Source: Streptomyces nodosus | GTDB lineage: Bacteria; Actinomycetota; Actinomycetes; Streptomycetales; Streptomycetaceae | NCBI RefSeq assembly: GCF_008704995.1 | Contig: NZ_CP023747.1 | Span: forward strand, 744,001-808,000 | Direction: 5' to 3' | DNA length: 64,000 bases | Part shown: in pieces, positions 9,347 to 17,956 of the stretch | Layout of the letters: each line of letters begins with the position of its first letter | Position numbering within the stretch: the stretch's first letter is position 1 | Position numbers and translations under genes: made by a program | Notes under the pieces: generated by a model | Databases searched by the model: none | Told to the model about the DNA's origin: nothing | Seen by the model: only the letters and a program-made list of their open reading frames with translations

Positions 9347-10069
9347 CTACGGGGTGTCGGCGGGCGGTCGTCCCCGGGCTGTCGGCGAGAGCAGGGCGCC
9401 GAGTGCGGCGGCGGCGTCGAGCAGTGCCCTGGAGCGCGCCGCGAGATCGGCGTCCCTGGCGGCCAGTGCGGCGGCCAGCTCCTCCGTCCGGCGGGCGCGC
9501 CGCAGTTCCGGCACGAGGGCCCGAAGGGGTGCGATGCGGTAACCGGCCCTGCGGAGTTGGTGCACGATCCGGGCGTCCCGTACCTGGGCCGGTGTGTAGC
9601 ACCGCGTTCCCCGCGCCGGGTCCCGGTCGGGGACGACCAGGCCCTCCGCGTCCCAGTGCCGCAGGGTCGAGGGACGTACGCCGAGAGCGGCGGCGAGTTC
9701 GGAGACGTGCATCGAGTCCGATGCGCGTACGTCGTCGATCGGCTCGGCGGAGATCGCCCGCGCCGCCTCCTCGGCCCGCCTCAGCCCCCTTCGCTCCGTG
9801 TCGAGCCGGGCGTGCGCCGCGTCGAGAAGGGCGAGGACCGCCCCCGAGACGGGGAACCGGTGGGCGGCCCGGACGATCTCCTTGGCCTCGACCGGACCCA
9901 CCCCCGCCGCGAGGGCGCGATAGGCCAGCGCGGACCGCAGATGCCTTTCTCCGTAGACGCGATAGCCCGAGGCCGTGCGTGTCGTCGGCGGAAGCACACC
10001 GTCCCGTTCGAGATTGCGGATCTGCTGCACGGAGTACCCGGCGCGCCGGGCGACATCGATCGTCCGCAT
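9347..10069 (-). CDS. Tandem MerR-domain transcriptional regulator
   Basis: 240-aa regulator with two MerR reading heads in one chain. The first, residues about 1-60 (MRTIDVARRAGYSVQQIRNL ... GYRVYGERHL), and the second, about 120-190 (MHVSELAAALGVRPSTLRHW ... RCYTPAQVRD), are separated by a helical linker. The C-terminus is an alanine/arginine-rich coiled coil. The ATG at 10069 has AGGGG just upstream. Most MerR proteins carry one DNA-binding domain and dimerise; two per chain suggests binding as a pseudo-dimer. It diverges from the DUF6194-like gene at 10157, its likely target. Confidence 0.85.
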   Translation of the reverse strand: MRTIDVARRAGYSVQQIRNLERDGVLPPTTRTASGYRVYGERHLRSALAYRALAAGVGPVEAKEIVRAAHRFPVSGAVLALLDAAHARLDTERRGLRRAEEAARAISAEPIDDVRASDSMHVSELAAALGVRPSTLRHWDAEGLVVPDRDPARGTRCYTPAQVRDARIVHQLRRAGYRIAPLRALVPELRRARRTEELAAALAARDADLAARSRALLDAAAALGALLSPTARGRPPADTP

Positions 10070-10156
10070 GACCCCTGATTTGAGACCTGACACCCTGAAA
10101 ACCCTCCTTCACCGCATCCAAGTCTCCACAAGCACCTCAATGCAACGCTGGAGCAC

Positions 10157-10630
10157 ATGACTATGGACGAGATCATCAGCTTCATGGACGGCCTCGACGG
10201 CGTCCTGACCGTCAGGCCGGCGCCGGGTGACGGCTCACCGGAGATCAGCTGGGGCGACACCTTCTTCTCCTACGCCCCCGACGGCGTCGCCCCGGCGACG
10301 GCCCAGCCCTTCGCGACGATCGTGACCAAGGACTACCCCGGTGACACGGCATCGGCTCTCACCCGTCCGGACACCTTCCGGGTCAACATCGCCGCCGGAA
10401 CGGCGGCGTTCCTCCACTGGACCGGCCACGCGCCCCGTGAACCCGCCACCGCCGAGGTCGACTTCACTGCCGTCGACACCGTGCTCGCGCACCCCCTCTA
10501 CGGCAGCGCCGGCTGGCTGGCGGTGGTGAACCCGGGCCCGCGCACGGAGGCGGCAACCCGTGAACTGCTGGGCATCGCCCACCAAGGGGCACGCCTGCGC
10601 CATGAGCGACGCGCGGAGCTGCGCTCCTGA
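10157..10630 (+). CDS. DUF6194-like small protein
   Basis: 157-aa soluble protein resembling actinobacterial DUF6194: a MDEIISFMDGLDGV start, SWGDTFFSYAP near residue 31, and PFATIVTKDYPGD near 50. ATG at 10157 is annotated; ATG at 10163 has better spacing to a GGAG at 10150-10153 and is an alternative. The fold and activity of this family are unknown. It diverges from the double-MerR regulator with only 87 bp between them, which suggests control by that regulator. Confidence 0.7.
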   Translation: MTMDEIISFMDGLDGVLTVRPAPGDGSPEISWGDTFFSYAPDGVAPATAQPFATIVTKDYPGDTASALTRPDTFRVNIAAGTAAFLHWTGHAPREPATAEVDFTAVDTVLAHPLYGSAGWLAVVNPGPRTEAATRELLGIAHQGARLRHERRAELRS

Positions 10631-10681
10631 CCCCCTGTGCAGCGGCCCGCTCCGGCACCGTCCCCCTCGTACTCTGTCCCC

Positions 10682-11638
10682 ATGCCCGTCCCCCGCCTGC
10701 ATCGTGTCGCCGTCCTCGTCCTCGAGGGCGCCAAGCCACTCGATGTCGGCATTCCCGCGCAGGTGTTCACGACCCGGGCGAGCATGCCGTACGAGGTGCG
10801 GGTGTGCGGTGCGGCACCGGGACTGGTGACCGGCGGTGACGGACTGTCGTACCACGTCGCGGACGGTCTGGACGCACTGGTGTGGGCCGACACCGTCTTC
10901 ATCCCGGGCTACCGGTTCCCGGACCGGGAGGACCCGCCGCGGGCCGTGGTGGACGCGCTGCTCGCCGCGCACGGTCGGGGGGCTCGGCTCGCCGCCATCT
11001 CGACGGGCGCCTTCGCGCTCGCCGCCACGGGCCTGCTCGACGGCAGACGCGCCACGACGCACTGGCACTACACCCGGGCGCTCGCGGCGAAGCATCCGCT
11101 GGTCCAGGTCGACGAGAATGTGCTGTTCGTCGACGAGGGCACCGTGCTGACCTCGGCCGGAGCCGCCTCGGGCATCGATCTGTGTCTGCACATCCTGCGC
11201 GGGGACCTCGGAGTGGCCGCGTCGAACCACACGGCCCGGCGGCTCGTCGCGGCCCCCTACCGCAGCGGCGGTCAGGCGCAGTACGTTCCGCGCAGTGTGC
11301 CCGAGCCGCTGGGCGAGCGGTTCGCCGCCACCCGCGAGTGGGCGCTGCACCGGCTCGGCGAGCACCTCACCCTGGAGTTGCTCGCTCGGCACGCGGCGGT
11401 CTCTCCACGCACCTTCTCGCGGCGCTTCGTCGAGGACACCGGGTACACGCCGATGCAGTGGGTGATGCGTGCCCGCATCGACATGGCCCGTGAACTGCTC
11501 GAGCGTTCGGAGCGGAGCGTCGAGCAGATCGCCGCCGATGTCGGGCTCGGCACCGGTGCCAATCTGAGGCTGCACTTCCAGCGCATTCTGGGCACCACGC
11601 CGAGCGACTACCGACGCACCTTCGCCCAGGGGGAGTAA
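10682..11638 (+). CDS. GlxA-type AraC-family regulator
   Basis: 318-aa regulator with an N-terminal DJ-1/PfpI-like domain (about 1-190) and a C-terminal AraC double helix-turn-helix (about 210-315: LTLELLARHAAVSPRTFSRR, then IAADVGLGTGANLRLHFQRI). In many DJ-1 proteins the nucleophile elbow reads xCTGAF; here it is AISTGAF, so the cysteine is replaced by serine and peptidase or glyoxalase activity is unlikely. The domain probably only senses a ligand. The gene sits 106 bp before a GAPDH gene on the same strand, but no regulatory link can be shown. Confidence 0.85.
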   Translation: MPVPRLHRVAVLVLEGAKPLDVGIPAQVFTTRASMPYEVRVCGAAPGLVTGGDGLSYHVADGLDALVWADTVFIPGYRFPDREDPPRAVVDALLAAHGRGARLAAISTGAFALAATGLLDGRRATTHWHYTRALAAKHPLVQVDENVLFVDEGTVLTSAGAASGIDLCLHILRGDLGVAASNHTARRLVAAPYRSGGQAQYVPRSVPEPLGERFAATREWALHRLGEHLTLELLARHAAVSPRTFSRRFVEDTGYTPMQWVMRARIDMARELLERSERSVEQIAADVGLGTGANLRLHFQRILGTTPSDYRRTFAQGE

Positions 11639-11744
11639 CCCCGCCGGGCCCCTGGCGGGATCCTTGCGAACCATGGCGCTCGCGCCGCTGCCGCGGGCGG
11701 GCGCGGCCCGGGAACCTGGTGGTGAACCGAAGGGAGCACCACCC

Positions 11745-12743
11745 ATGACCCGCGTCGCCATCAACGGATTCGGCCGCATCGGACGTAATGTGCTGCGCGC
11801 GCTGCTCGAGCGCGACAGCGACCTCGAGATCGTCGCCGTCAACGACCTCACCGAGCCCGCCGCTCTCGCGCGGCTGCTCGCCTTCGACTCGACGTCCGGC
11901 CGTCTCGGGCGCCCGGTGACCGTCGACGGGAACACCCTGGTCGTCGACGGCCGGCGCATCACGGTGCTCGCCGAGCGTGAGCCTGCGCAACTGCCGTGGG
12001 CCGAGCTGGGCGTCGAGATCGTGCTGGAGGCGACCGGCCGCTTCACCTCGGCCAAGGCCGCCCGTGCCCACCTCGACGCGGGTGCGAAGAAGGTGCTCGT
12101 CAGCGCGCCGTCGGACGGCGCCGATGTCACGCTCGCGTTCGGGGTCAACACCGACGCGTACGACCCGGATGTGCACACCATCGTCTCCAACGCCTCCTGC
12201 ACGACCAACGCGCTTGCGCCGCTGGCGGCGGTGCTCGACGAACTCGCGGGCATCGAGCACGGCTTCATGACGACCGTGCACGCCTACACGCAGGAGCAGA
12301 ACCTTCAGGACGGTCCGCACCGTGACGCCCGCCGCGCCCGCGCCGCCGGCGTCAACATCGTGCCCACCACGACGGGCGCGGCCAAGGCGATCGGCCTGGT
12401 GCTGCCGAACCTCGAGGGCAAGCTGTCGGGCGACTCGATCCGGGTGCCGGTTCCGGTGGGTTCGATCGTCGAGCTCAACACCACCGTCGCCCGCGAGGTG
12501 ACCCGCGACGAGGTGCTGGCGGCGTACCGTGCCGCGGCGGAGGGGCCGCTGGCGGGCGTCCTGGAGTACTCGGAGGACGCGCTGGTCTCGTCCGACATCA
12601 CGGGCAACCCGGCCTCGTCGATCTTCGACTCGGCCCTCACCCGGGTGGACGGCCGCCACATCAAGGTGGTCGCCTGGTACGACAACGAGTGGGGCTTCTC
12701 GAACCGTGTGATCGACACGCTCCAGCTCCTCGCCGGCCGCTGA
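11745..12743 (+). CDS. gap: Glyceraldehyde-3-phosphate dehydrogenase, type I (probable second copy)
   Basis: 332-aa GAPDH converting glyceraldehyde 3-phosphate to 1,3-bisphosphoglycerate. Seen: NGFGRIGR at residues 7-14, the catalytic SNASCTTN around residue 150, HAYTQEQN, and the late WYDNEWGFSNR. An aspartate follows the second strand (VNDLTE), the feature that selects NAD over NADP. ATG at 11745 has AAGGGAG at 11730-11736. The gene is not next to pgk and tpi, so it is probably a paralogue of the main gap gene. An enolase copy also occurs alone in this window (42514-43785). Confidence 0.95.
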   Translation: MTRVAINGFGRIGRNVLRALLERDSDLEIVAVNDLTEPAALARLLAFDSTSGRLGRPVTVDGNTLVVDGRRITVLAEREPAQLPWAELGVEIVLEATGRFTSAKAARAHLDAGAKKVLVSAPSDGADVTLAFGVNTDAYDPDVHTIVSNASCTTNALAPLAAVLDELAGIEHGFMTTVHAYTQEQNLQDGPHRDARRARAAGVNIVPTTTGAAKAIGLVLPNLEGKLSGDSIRVPVPVGSIVELNTTVAREVTRDEVLAAYRAAAEGPLAGVLEYSEDALVSSDITGNPASSIFDSALTRVDGRHIKVVAWYDNEWGFSNRVIDTLQLLAGR

Positions 12744-12747
12744 CCGG

Positions 12748-12796
12748 ACACCGGCGGGGCCCCGTCGCCTCTCCACGGACCCGGGAGCGCCGGTGT
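12748..12796. terminator. Inverted repeat after GAPDH gene
   Basis: ACACCGGCG (12748-12756) pairs perfectly with CGCCGGTGT (12788-12796) across a 31-nt, GC-rich loop, 5 bp past the GAPDH stop. No U-run follows, as is common in Streptomyces. The remaining sequence to 13333 (over 500 bp) shows no gene or other signal I can support. Confidence 0.4.
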
Positions 12797-13333
12797 CGCC
12801 CCGTGGACCGGTAGCCGTCCGCGTCCGTCCGTGCGCAGGGCCGCCGTGCCCTCGCCCCGGCATCGTGGGAGCACCCGAACCGGCCGTCCCGAGGCCTCTG
12901 CCCGGGCGGCCGGTTCGTCCGTTCCCGGCCGGACGTCCGGCCTCGGCGGCGGGCGGTCCGGGCCCAGGGGCACAAATTCCCAGGAGAGATGGCGCCCGCG
13001 CTGCAAGGCTGGGCAGCCCTTTTCATCGTGTGTCGAGGAGACCGACCGTGGCGGGTGACGACGACATCTCGGGGTGATACCCGGATGCGACGGCCACCGG
13101 CAGGCGCCCAGGAGCGCCGCCGCCGTGGCCGCCGAGTCGTTCCCTCATGCCATGACTCCCCGCGGTGGAGTGTCTTTCGCGCTCCCGCGCCACACACACG
13201 GGGCCGGGCCCGGGGTCGGTCACTCTCGGGAGTCTCTCGTGGTGGACGGTATTTCGGTGTTGCCTCCTCCGGTGGCTACGGTGGACTCCCCGCCGCTCGA
13301 GGATGCGGCATTCCGAGCGGAAGGTGATATTCG

Positions 13334-14200
13334 GTGACGACCGTCGCATACCAGGGCGAACCCGGCTCCAATTCGGCGACTGCCACCCAGAGCCTGTACC
13401 CCGGAAGCACCGAGCTTCCCTGCACCAGCTTCGAGCAGGCTCTGGACGCCGTGGCCCTCGGCACCGCCGATCTGGCGGTGATCCCGGTGGACAATTCGAC
13501 CGCGGGGCGGGTCGCCGACGTCCATCGCCTCCTGCCGGAGTCGGGGCTGTTCGTCATCGGGGAGTACTTTCTCGCCATCCGCTTCGACCTCATGGGCGTC
13601 CCGGGTGCCTCACCGGCGGAGGTGGAGTGCGTACGCAGCCATCTGCACGCGCTCGGGCAGTGCCGGAAGGCGCTGCGGGAGGGCGACTGGCGCACGCTCG
13701 TCAGTGACGACACGGCAGGGGCGGCCCGCGAGGTGGCGGAGCTGGGCGATCCCCGGCACGCGGCGCTCGCCCCGCCCGCCGCGGCGCAGCGCTACGGTCT
13801 GGAGGTGCTGCGGGCGGGCGTCGAGGACGACCCGGACAACACCACACGGTTCGTCGTCCTGTCCCGGGAGGCCGCGGCACCGCCACTGACGGACGAACCG
13901 ACGATGACCAGTGTGTTCTTCGCCGTGCGGAACATCCCCAGCGCCCTGTACAAGGCACTCGGCGGCTTCGCCAGCAACGCGGTGAACCTCACCAAGATCG
14001 AGAGCTATCAGCTGGGCGCCGGTCTCAACCCGAGCTGCTTCTATGTCGAGGTCGAGGGCCACCCCGATGCGCCGGGCGTCGCGCTCGCCCTTCAGGAACT
14101 GCGCTTCTTCTCCTCCGAGGTGCGGCTCCTCGGTGTCTACCCGAGCCACCCGCACCGCCTGCGGGAAGCCGCCGCGGACGGCACCACGGCGATCCGGTGA
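13334..14200 (+). CDS. pheA: Prephenate dehydratase
   Basis: 288-aa enzyme converting prephenate to phenylpyruvate in phenylalanine synthesis. The N-terminal type-2 periplasmic-fold catalytic part (about 1-185) starts VAYQGEPGSNS and includes the DDTAGAA segment (the catalytic Thr region) and the conserved NTTRFVVL. A C-terminal ACT domain (about 195-275) holds SALYKALGGFASNAVNLTKI and ESYQLG (the phenylalanine-sensing ESRP region, here diverged to ESYQ). The change from ESRP could alter feedback inhibition. GTG at 13334 has GGAAGG at 13319-13324. It stands alone. Confidence 0.85.
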   Translation: MTTVAYQGEPGSNSATATQSLYPGSTELPCTSFEQALDAVALGTADLAVIPVDNSTAGRVADVHRLLPESGLFVIGEYFLAIRFDLMGVPGASPAEVECVRSHLHALGQCRKALREGDWRTLVSDDTAGAAREVAELGDPRHAALAPPAAAQRYGLEVLRAGVEDDPDNTTRFVVLSREAAAPPLTDEPTMTSVFFAVRNIPSALYKALGGFASNAVNLTKIESYQLGAGLNPSCFYVEVEGHPDAPGVALALQELRFFSSEVRLLGVYPSHPHRLREAAADGTTAIR

Positions 14201-14276
14201 GGTGAGACGCCGCACCACGTCCGGGCAGTCCGTCACACCCGTCCTCAACGCCCCTTTGCCATCAGCCCGTTGACTG

Positions 14277-14294
14277 CGACCGAAGGTTCGGTCG
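14277..14294. promoter_or_regulatory. Perfect palindrome, operator-like, function unknown
   Basis: CGACCGAA (14277-14284) and TTCGGTCG (14287-14294) form a perfect 8-bp inverted repeat around GG. The shape ACCGAAGGTTCGGT resembles TetR-family operators, but no TetR gene is in the window. It lies in the 474-bp space upstream of the conservon, where I see no gene. It could equally be a short terminator for the prephenate dehydratase gene. Confidence 0.4.
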
Positions 14295-14674
14295 AGTGGT
14301 CGTGCGGCCCGGAGCGACGGTAATCGGCTGAAAGTGAACGGTGCCCGGCGGGCGGTGAAACGGGGGGACGGGGCCGATGCCGCCTCGGGGGTCCGGGAAC
14401 ACGTCCCAGGTGCCCCTGAAGCGGCCGGGAGCAACTCCTTCCTCGCTCAACGCTGCTATCACACAAGGGAGTAGGCGTAGCCAATTCCCGACGATCTTTG
14501 CCATGGGGTGGAGCGCACCGTTTGTGCGGGCATGCGCTCTCGGCGGGATGGCTAGCATGTGCGGAACGCTCGTTCGGATGCCTCCCACCCTGCTGGTGGG
14601 CCGCTCCGCGGGCTGCGGTCGATACGCGTGCCGGTCGGCCCGTTCCTGTTCTCAAGGACCAGAGGGATCGCGGA

Positions 14675-16444
14675 ATGTCAGTGCCTGCTCCCCCCACCCC
14701 GTCCGGGCCAGACAACGCGCCCCGCTCCACCGGGGCCGTCCCCCTGGTCGTGCTGCTGGTGACCGCCGCCGCCTTCGCCGGCGTCTCTGTGGCGGCACCC
14801 CGGGCCGCCCGCATCTGGACGGCGGGCCTGGCTCTGGGGGCCTGGCTGTGTGTGGCCGCCATGGTCGTCTTCGCCTTCCGACAGCTCCGCGCCGCCCGCC
14901 GGAACGCCGGCGAGCAGAGCGCCGAAATCAGCTCGCTGCGCGCGCAGTTGGCGCAGCAGAAGGCCGCTGCGCTCCATCTGGCGAACACCGCCCTGCCGGC
15001 CGCGGCCAAGCAGTTGCGGGAGGGCTCCGCGGCGGACCAGGACCTGCCGGGCACCGTGCCGGTCTCGGACCCGTACCTCCATCACATCGAGGAGGCCTTC
15101 GCGACCCTGATGGCGGAGGCCCTCGGGCACGAGCGGGCCGCTCGCTCCGAATGCGACCGTCTCCAGCGGGAGTTGACCCGTGCGGCGGACGAGCTGGAGG
15201 TGCTGACCGGCACGACGCTGCCCACCGCGGTCGAGAGACTGAGGGAGGGCACTCCGGCGGAGGTCGTCCTCGCCGAGTTGCAGTGGCCGCAGACGTCGTT
15301 CCTGCGGATGCCGGCGGAGTTCCTCGTCCGCGAACTCGCCCACAGCGAACGGCGGGCCGCCGCCGCGCAGGCCGCGTCCGCCAAGGCTCTCAGCCGCGTC
15401 CAGGCGAAGTCCGTCAGCATGCTCGCCGACCTGAGGGAGATGCAGGGCCGCCACGGCGAGGAGGTCTTCGGTGATCTGCTGCGCCTGGACCACAGCACCT
15501 CGCAGCTGGGCCTGATGACCGACCGGCTGGCGCTGCTCATGGGCGGCCGCTCCAGCCGTGCGTGGAACAAGCCGATCGTGATGGAGAGCATCCTGCGGGG
15601 CGCGGTCGGCCGGATCGCCGCGTACCAGCGGGTGCGGATGCACTGCTCGACCAGGGTCGCGATCTCCGGTTACGCGGCGGAGGGCGTGATGCATCTGCTC
15701 GCCGAACTGATGGACAACGCGGCCAACTTCTCGCCCCCGATCGACGAGGTCCATGTCTATGTCGAGGAGCGCAGCGCCGGCCTCGTCGTGACCATCGAGG
15801 ACAGCGGGCTGAAGATGGCCGACGCGGCGATGCGTCACGCCGAGGAGGCCGTGTCCGGGCAGGTGACCGACCTGGCCTCGCTGCAGGGCACCCGGCTGGG
15901 CCTCGCCGTGGTCGGGCGTCTGGCCGCCAAGTACGACATCAGCGTCAACTTCCGCCCCTCGTCCCACGGCGGCACCGGTGTCGTCGTCCTGCTGCCGCAT
16001 CAGCTGCTCGCTCAGCAGCGCGGCCCCGCCCCGGCCCTGCCGGATCGCCCCGCGCCGGCCGCGACCGCCACGCCCGCTCCGGCTCCCGCGGTGGAGCCCC
16101 CGGCGCGCACCCGGCCCGCACCCAGGGCGAAGGCACAGCCGGCCGTTCGGCCGGACCGTCCCGAGCCGTCGCCGTCCCCGGCGGAGACCGCCACACCGAA
16201 CGGTCTGCCCGTGCGCGCCCCCGGTCGCGCCATGGCCGAGGCCGAGGCGGAGGCCGAGAGCGAACGCCGGCGGCGCAAGAAGGCCACCGACCGCTCCGCA
16301 CGGGACGAGCCGGGGCCCCGGGGCCGGACGACGGCCCGCGACGCCGGATCCCAGTTCGGTGCCTTCCACCGCGGGCGCCGGGCCCCGTCGGGCGACGGCA
16401 CGCCCGACGGGACGGCGACGTCCGAACCGCCCACCGCGCAGTAG
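14675..16444 (+). CDS. cvnA: Conservon sensor kinase-like protein CvnA
   Basis: 589-aa membrane protein, first gene of a conservon. Two membrane helices (about 22-45 and 50-70) are followed by a long helical/coiled-coil region (70-330) and a histidine-kinase-type ATPase domain (about 330-455). That domain has an N-box in AELMDNAANFSPP, a G1 motif in VTIEDSGLKM (DxG), and LGLAVVGRLAAKYDI. A proline/alanine-rich disordered tail follows. No obvious phospho-acceptor H-box is seen, as usual for CvnA. In S. coelicolor conservons, CvnA works with CvnB, CvnC and the GTPase CvnD as a GPCR-like complex. ATG at 14675 has AGAGGGA. Confidence 0.9.
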   Translation: MSVPAPPTPSGPDNAPRSTGAVPLVVLLVTAAAFAGVSVAAPRAARIWTAGLALGAWLCVAAMVVFAFRQLRAARRNAGEQSAEISSLRAQLAQQKAAALHLANTALPAAAKQLREGSAADQDLPGTVPVSDPYLHHIEEAFATLMAEALGHERAARSECDRLQRELTRAADELEVLTGTTLPTAVERLREGTPAEVVLAELQWPQTSFLRMPAEFLVRELAHSERRAAAAQAASAKALSRVQAKSVSMLADLREMQGRHGEEVFGDLLRLDHSTSQLGLMTDRLALLMGGRSSRAWNKPIVMESILRGAVGRIAAYQRVRMHCSTRVAISGYAAEGVMHLLAELMDNAANFSPPIDEVHVYVEERSAGLVVTIEDSGLKMADAAMRHAEEAVSGQVTDLASLQGTRLGLAVVGRLAAKYDISVNFRPSSHGGTGVVVLLPHQLLAQQRGPAPALPDRPAPAATATPAPAPAVEPPARTRPAPRAKAQPAVRPDRPEPSPSPAETATPNGLPVRAPGRAMAEAEAEAESERRRRKKATDRSARDEPGPRGRTTARDAGSQFGAFHRGRRAPSGDGTPDGTATSEPPTAQ

Positions 16445-16585
16445 ACCGCACGCCCACCCGCAGTCCCCGCCCACCCGTTTCCGTGCGGCGCCTCGACCGA
16501 GGCGCCGGTCGCCCCTTCGAATTCGCCGGATTGGAGGAACGGGGCCGGTGACCCGACGACCGGGCCCGCCGTCCCCTCACCCACC

Positions 16586-17005
16586 ATGCAGACCACAGAC
16601 AACAGCCTCACCTGGCTCCTTGAAGACCTCCTCACCAACACCCCGGGCACGCGTCATGCGCTGGTCCTGTCCCGGGACGGCCTGAAGCTGTGCTGGACCG
16701 CGGACCTCACCCCCGACCGGGCCGATCAGCTGTCCGCGATCTGCTCGGGCATGCAGTCCCTCGCCCACGGCGCGTCCGTGGAGTTCGGCGACGGCACCGG
16801 CGGGGTGCAGCACTCCATGACCGCCTTCCACGGCGGACATCTGTTCATCGTGGAGGCCGGCGACGGCGCCCATCTGGCCGTGGTGGCGGACGAGGACGCC
16901 GACCCGGGTGTGGTGGGCAATCAGATGACCGCGTTGGTCGAGAAGATCGGCGAGCATCTGCGGGCCGAACCCCGTCAGCCCGCCGCGGGGAGTGCGTCCT
17001 CGTGA
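16586..17005 (+). CDS. cvnB: Conservon roadblock/LC7 protein CvnB
   Basis: 139-aa roadblock/LC7-domain protein, the second conservon member. The pattern LTWLLEDLLTNTPGTRHALV, then LSRDGLKLCW and the HGGHLFIVEAGDGAHLAVVA strand pair, matches the small GTPase-activating/scaffold fold related to MglB. In conservons CvnB binds CvnA and CvnD. It is separated from cvnA by an unusually long 141 bp and has no clear ribosome site before ATG at 16586. It overlaps cvnC by GTGA. Confidence 0.9.
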   Translation: MQTTDNSLTWLLEDLLTNTPGTRHALVLSRDGLKLCWTADLTPDRADQLSAICSGMQSLAHGASVEFGDGTGGVQHSMTAFHGGHLFIVEAGDGAHLAVVADEDADPGVVGNQMTALVEKIGEHLRAEPRQPAAGSASS

Positions 17006-17358
17006 AACGCAGGCCCGTGGACACCGGTGATCCCGATCGGCTCTACACGGTCACGGGTGGACGCAGCCGCGCCGACGATCAGTTCGACCTGGTCACCCTG
17101 GTGGTCACCGAATGCGAGCCCACGGCGGGCATGCAGTCGGAGCACGTCCGGATCCTCGAGCTGTGCAGACACCCCACGGCCCTGGTCGAGGTCGCTGCCG
17201 AGCTGGACCTGCCGATCACGGTGGTGCGCATCCTGCTCGGTGATCTTCTCGACATGGGCAAGATCACCGCCCGCCATCCGCGCGCGGCGCGTGCCATCGC
17301 CGAACTTCCCGAAACCGCCCTTCTCAAGGAGGTGCTCCATGGGCTCCGCAACCTCTGA
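17002..17358 (+). CDS. cvnC: Conservon DUF742 protein CvnC
   Basis: 118-aa DUF742 protein from GTG at 17002, overlapping the cvnB stop by 4 bp. The family's winged-helix-like pattern is complete: RLYTVTGGRSRADD near the start, EHVRILELCRHPTALVEVAA in the middle, and VVRILLGDLLDMGKITARHP toward the end. CvnC is the third component of the conservon membrane complex. Its AAGGAGGT-containing 3' end (17327-17334) provides the ribosome site for cvnD, which starts inside cvnC. Confidence 0.92.
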   Translation: MKRRPVDTGDPDRLYTVTGGRSRADDQFDLVTLVVTECEPTAGMQSEHVRILELCRHPTALVEVAAELDLPITVVRILLGDLLDMGKITARHPRAARAIAELPETALLKEVLHGLRNL

Positions 17359-17956
17359 GCTGCCTTCCACCCGCGTGCCCCTGACCGATGCCGCCGAGAC
17401 CGGTCTGAAGATCGTCGTGGTGGGCGGGTTCGGGGTCGGCAAGACGACCCTGGTCCGGTCCGTCAGCGAGATCCGGCCGCTGAGCACCGAAGAGGTGATG
17501 ACGCAGGCCGGGGTCGGCGTCGACGAGACCGGCGCGGTGCAGTCGAAGACCACCACCACGGTGGCCTTCGACTTCGGGCGGATCAGCCTCAACGAGCAGA
17601 TGGTGCTCTATCTGTTCGGGGCCCCCGGTCAGAAGCGGTTCTGGTTCCTGTGGGACCGGCTGTTCTCGGGCACGCTGGGCGCGGTGGTCCTGGTCGACAC
17701 CCGGCGGATGGACGACTCCTGGTACGCCATCGACCGGCTGGAACACCACAGGACGCCGTTCGTGGTGGCCGTCAACCGTTTCGAGGACGATCCCACCCGG
17801 CACTCCCTGGAGGAGATCCGGCAGGCGCTCGCGCTGCCCGACCATGTGCCGCTGGTCGAGTGCGACGCGCGAGTGCGGGAGTCCGGCAAGGACGTACTGA
17901 TCACCCTCGTGGACCATCTGTACCGACTGGCCATGGCTCGGGAGGGCGCATCATGA
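17339..17956 (+). CDS. cvnD: Conservon Ras-like GTPase CvnD
   Basis: 205-aa ATP/GTP-binding protein, the GTPase switch of the conservon. Seen: the P-loop GGFGVGKTTLV (Walker A), a conserved threonine-rich switch I region (SKTTTTVAFDFG), the switch II-like LFGAPGQKRFW, and the late VAVNRFEDD where NKxD would specify guanine (here NRFED, as usual for this family). ATG at 17339 lies 20 bp before the cvnC stop, with AAGGAGGT ahead of it. It ends in an ATGA overlap with the P450 gene. Confidence 0.92.
   Translation: MGSATSELPSTRVPLTDAAETGLKIVVVGGFGVGKTTLVRSVSEIRPLSTEEVMTQAGVGVDETGAVQSKTTTTVAFDFGRISLNEQMVLYLFGAPGQKRFWFLWDRLFSGTLGAVVLVDTRRMDDSWYAIDRLEHHRTPFVVAVNRFEDDPTRHSLEEIRQALALPDHVPLVECDARVRESGKDVLITLVDHLYRLAMAREGAS

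Noticed and set aside
12793..13327. Several short frames between GAPDH and prephenate dehydratase genes
   Set aside because: Arg/Pro/Gly-rich translations without ribosome sites or recognisable domains in any frame.
14678..16474. 598-codon minus-strand frame opposite cvnA
   Set aside because: Antisense shadow of a clear conservon gene; no family motifs.
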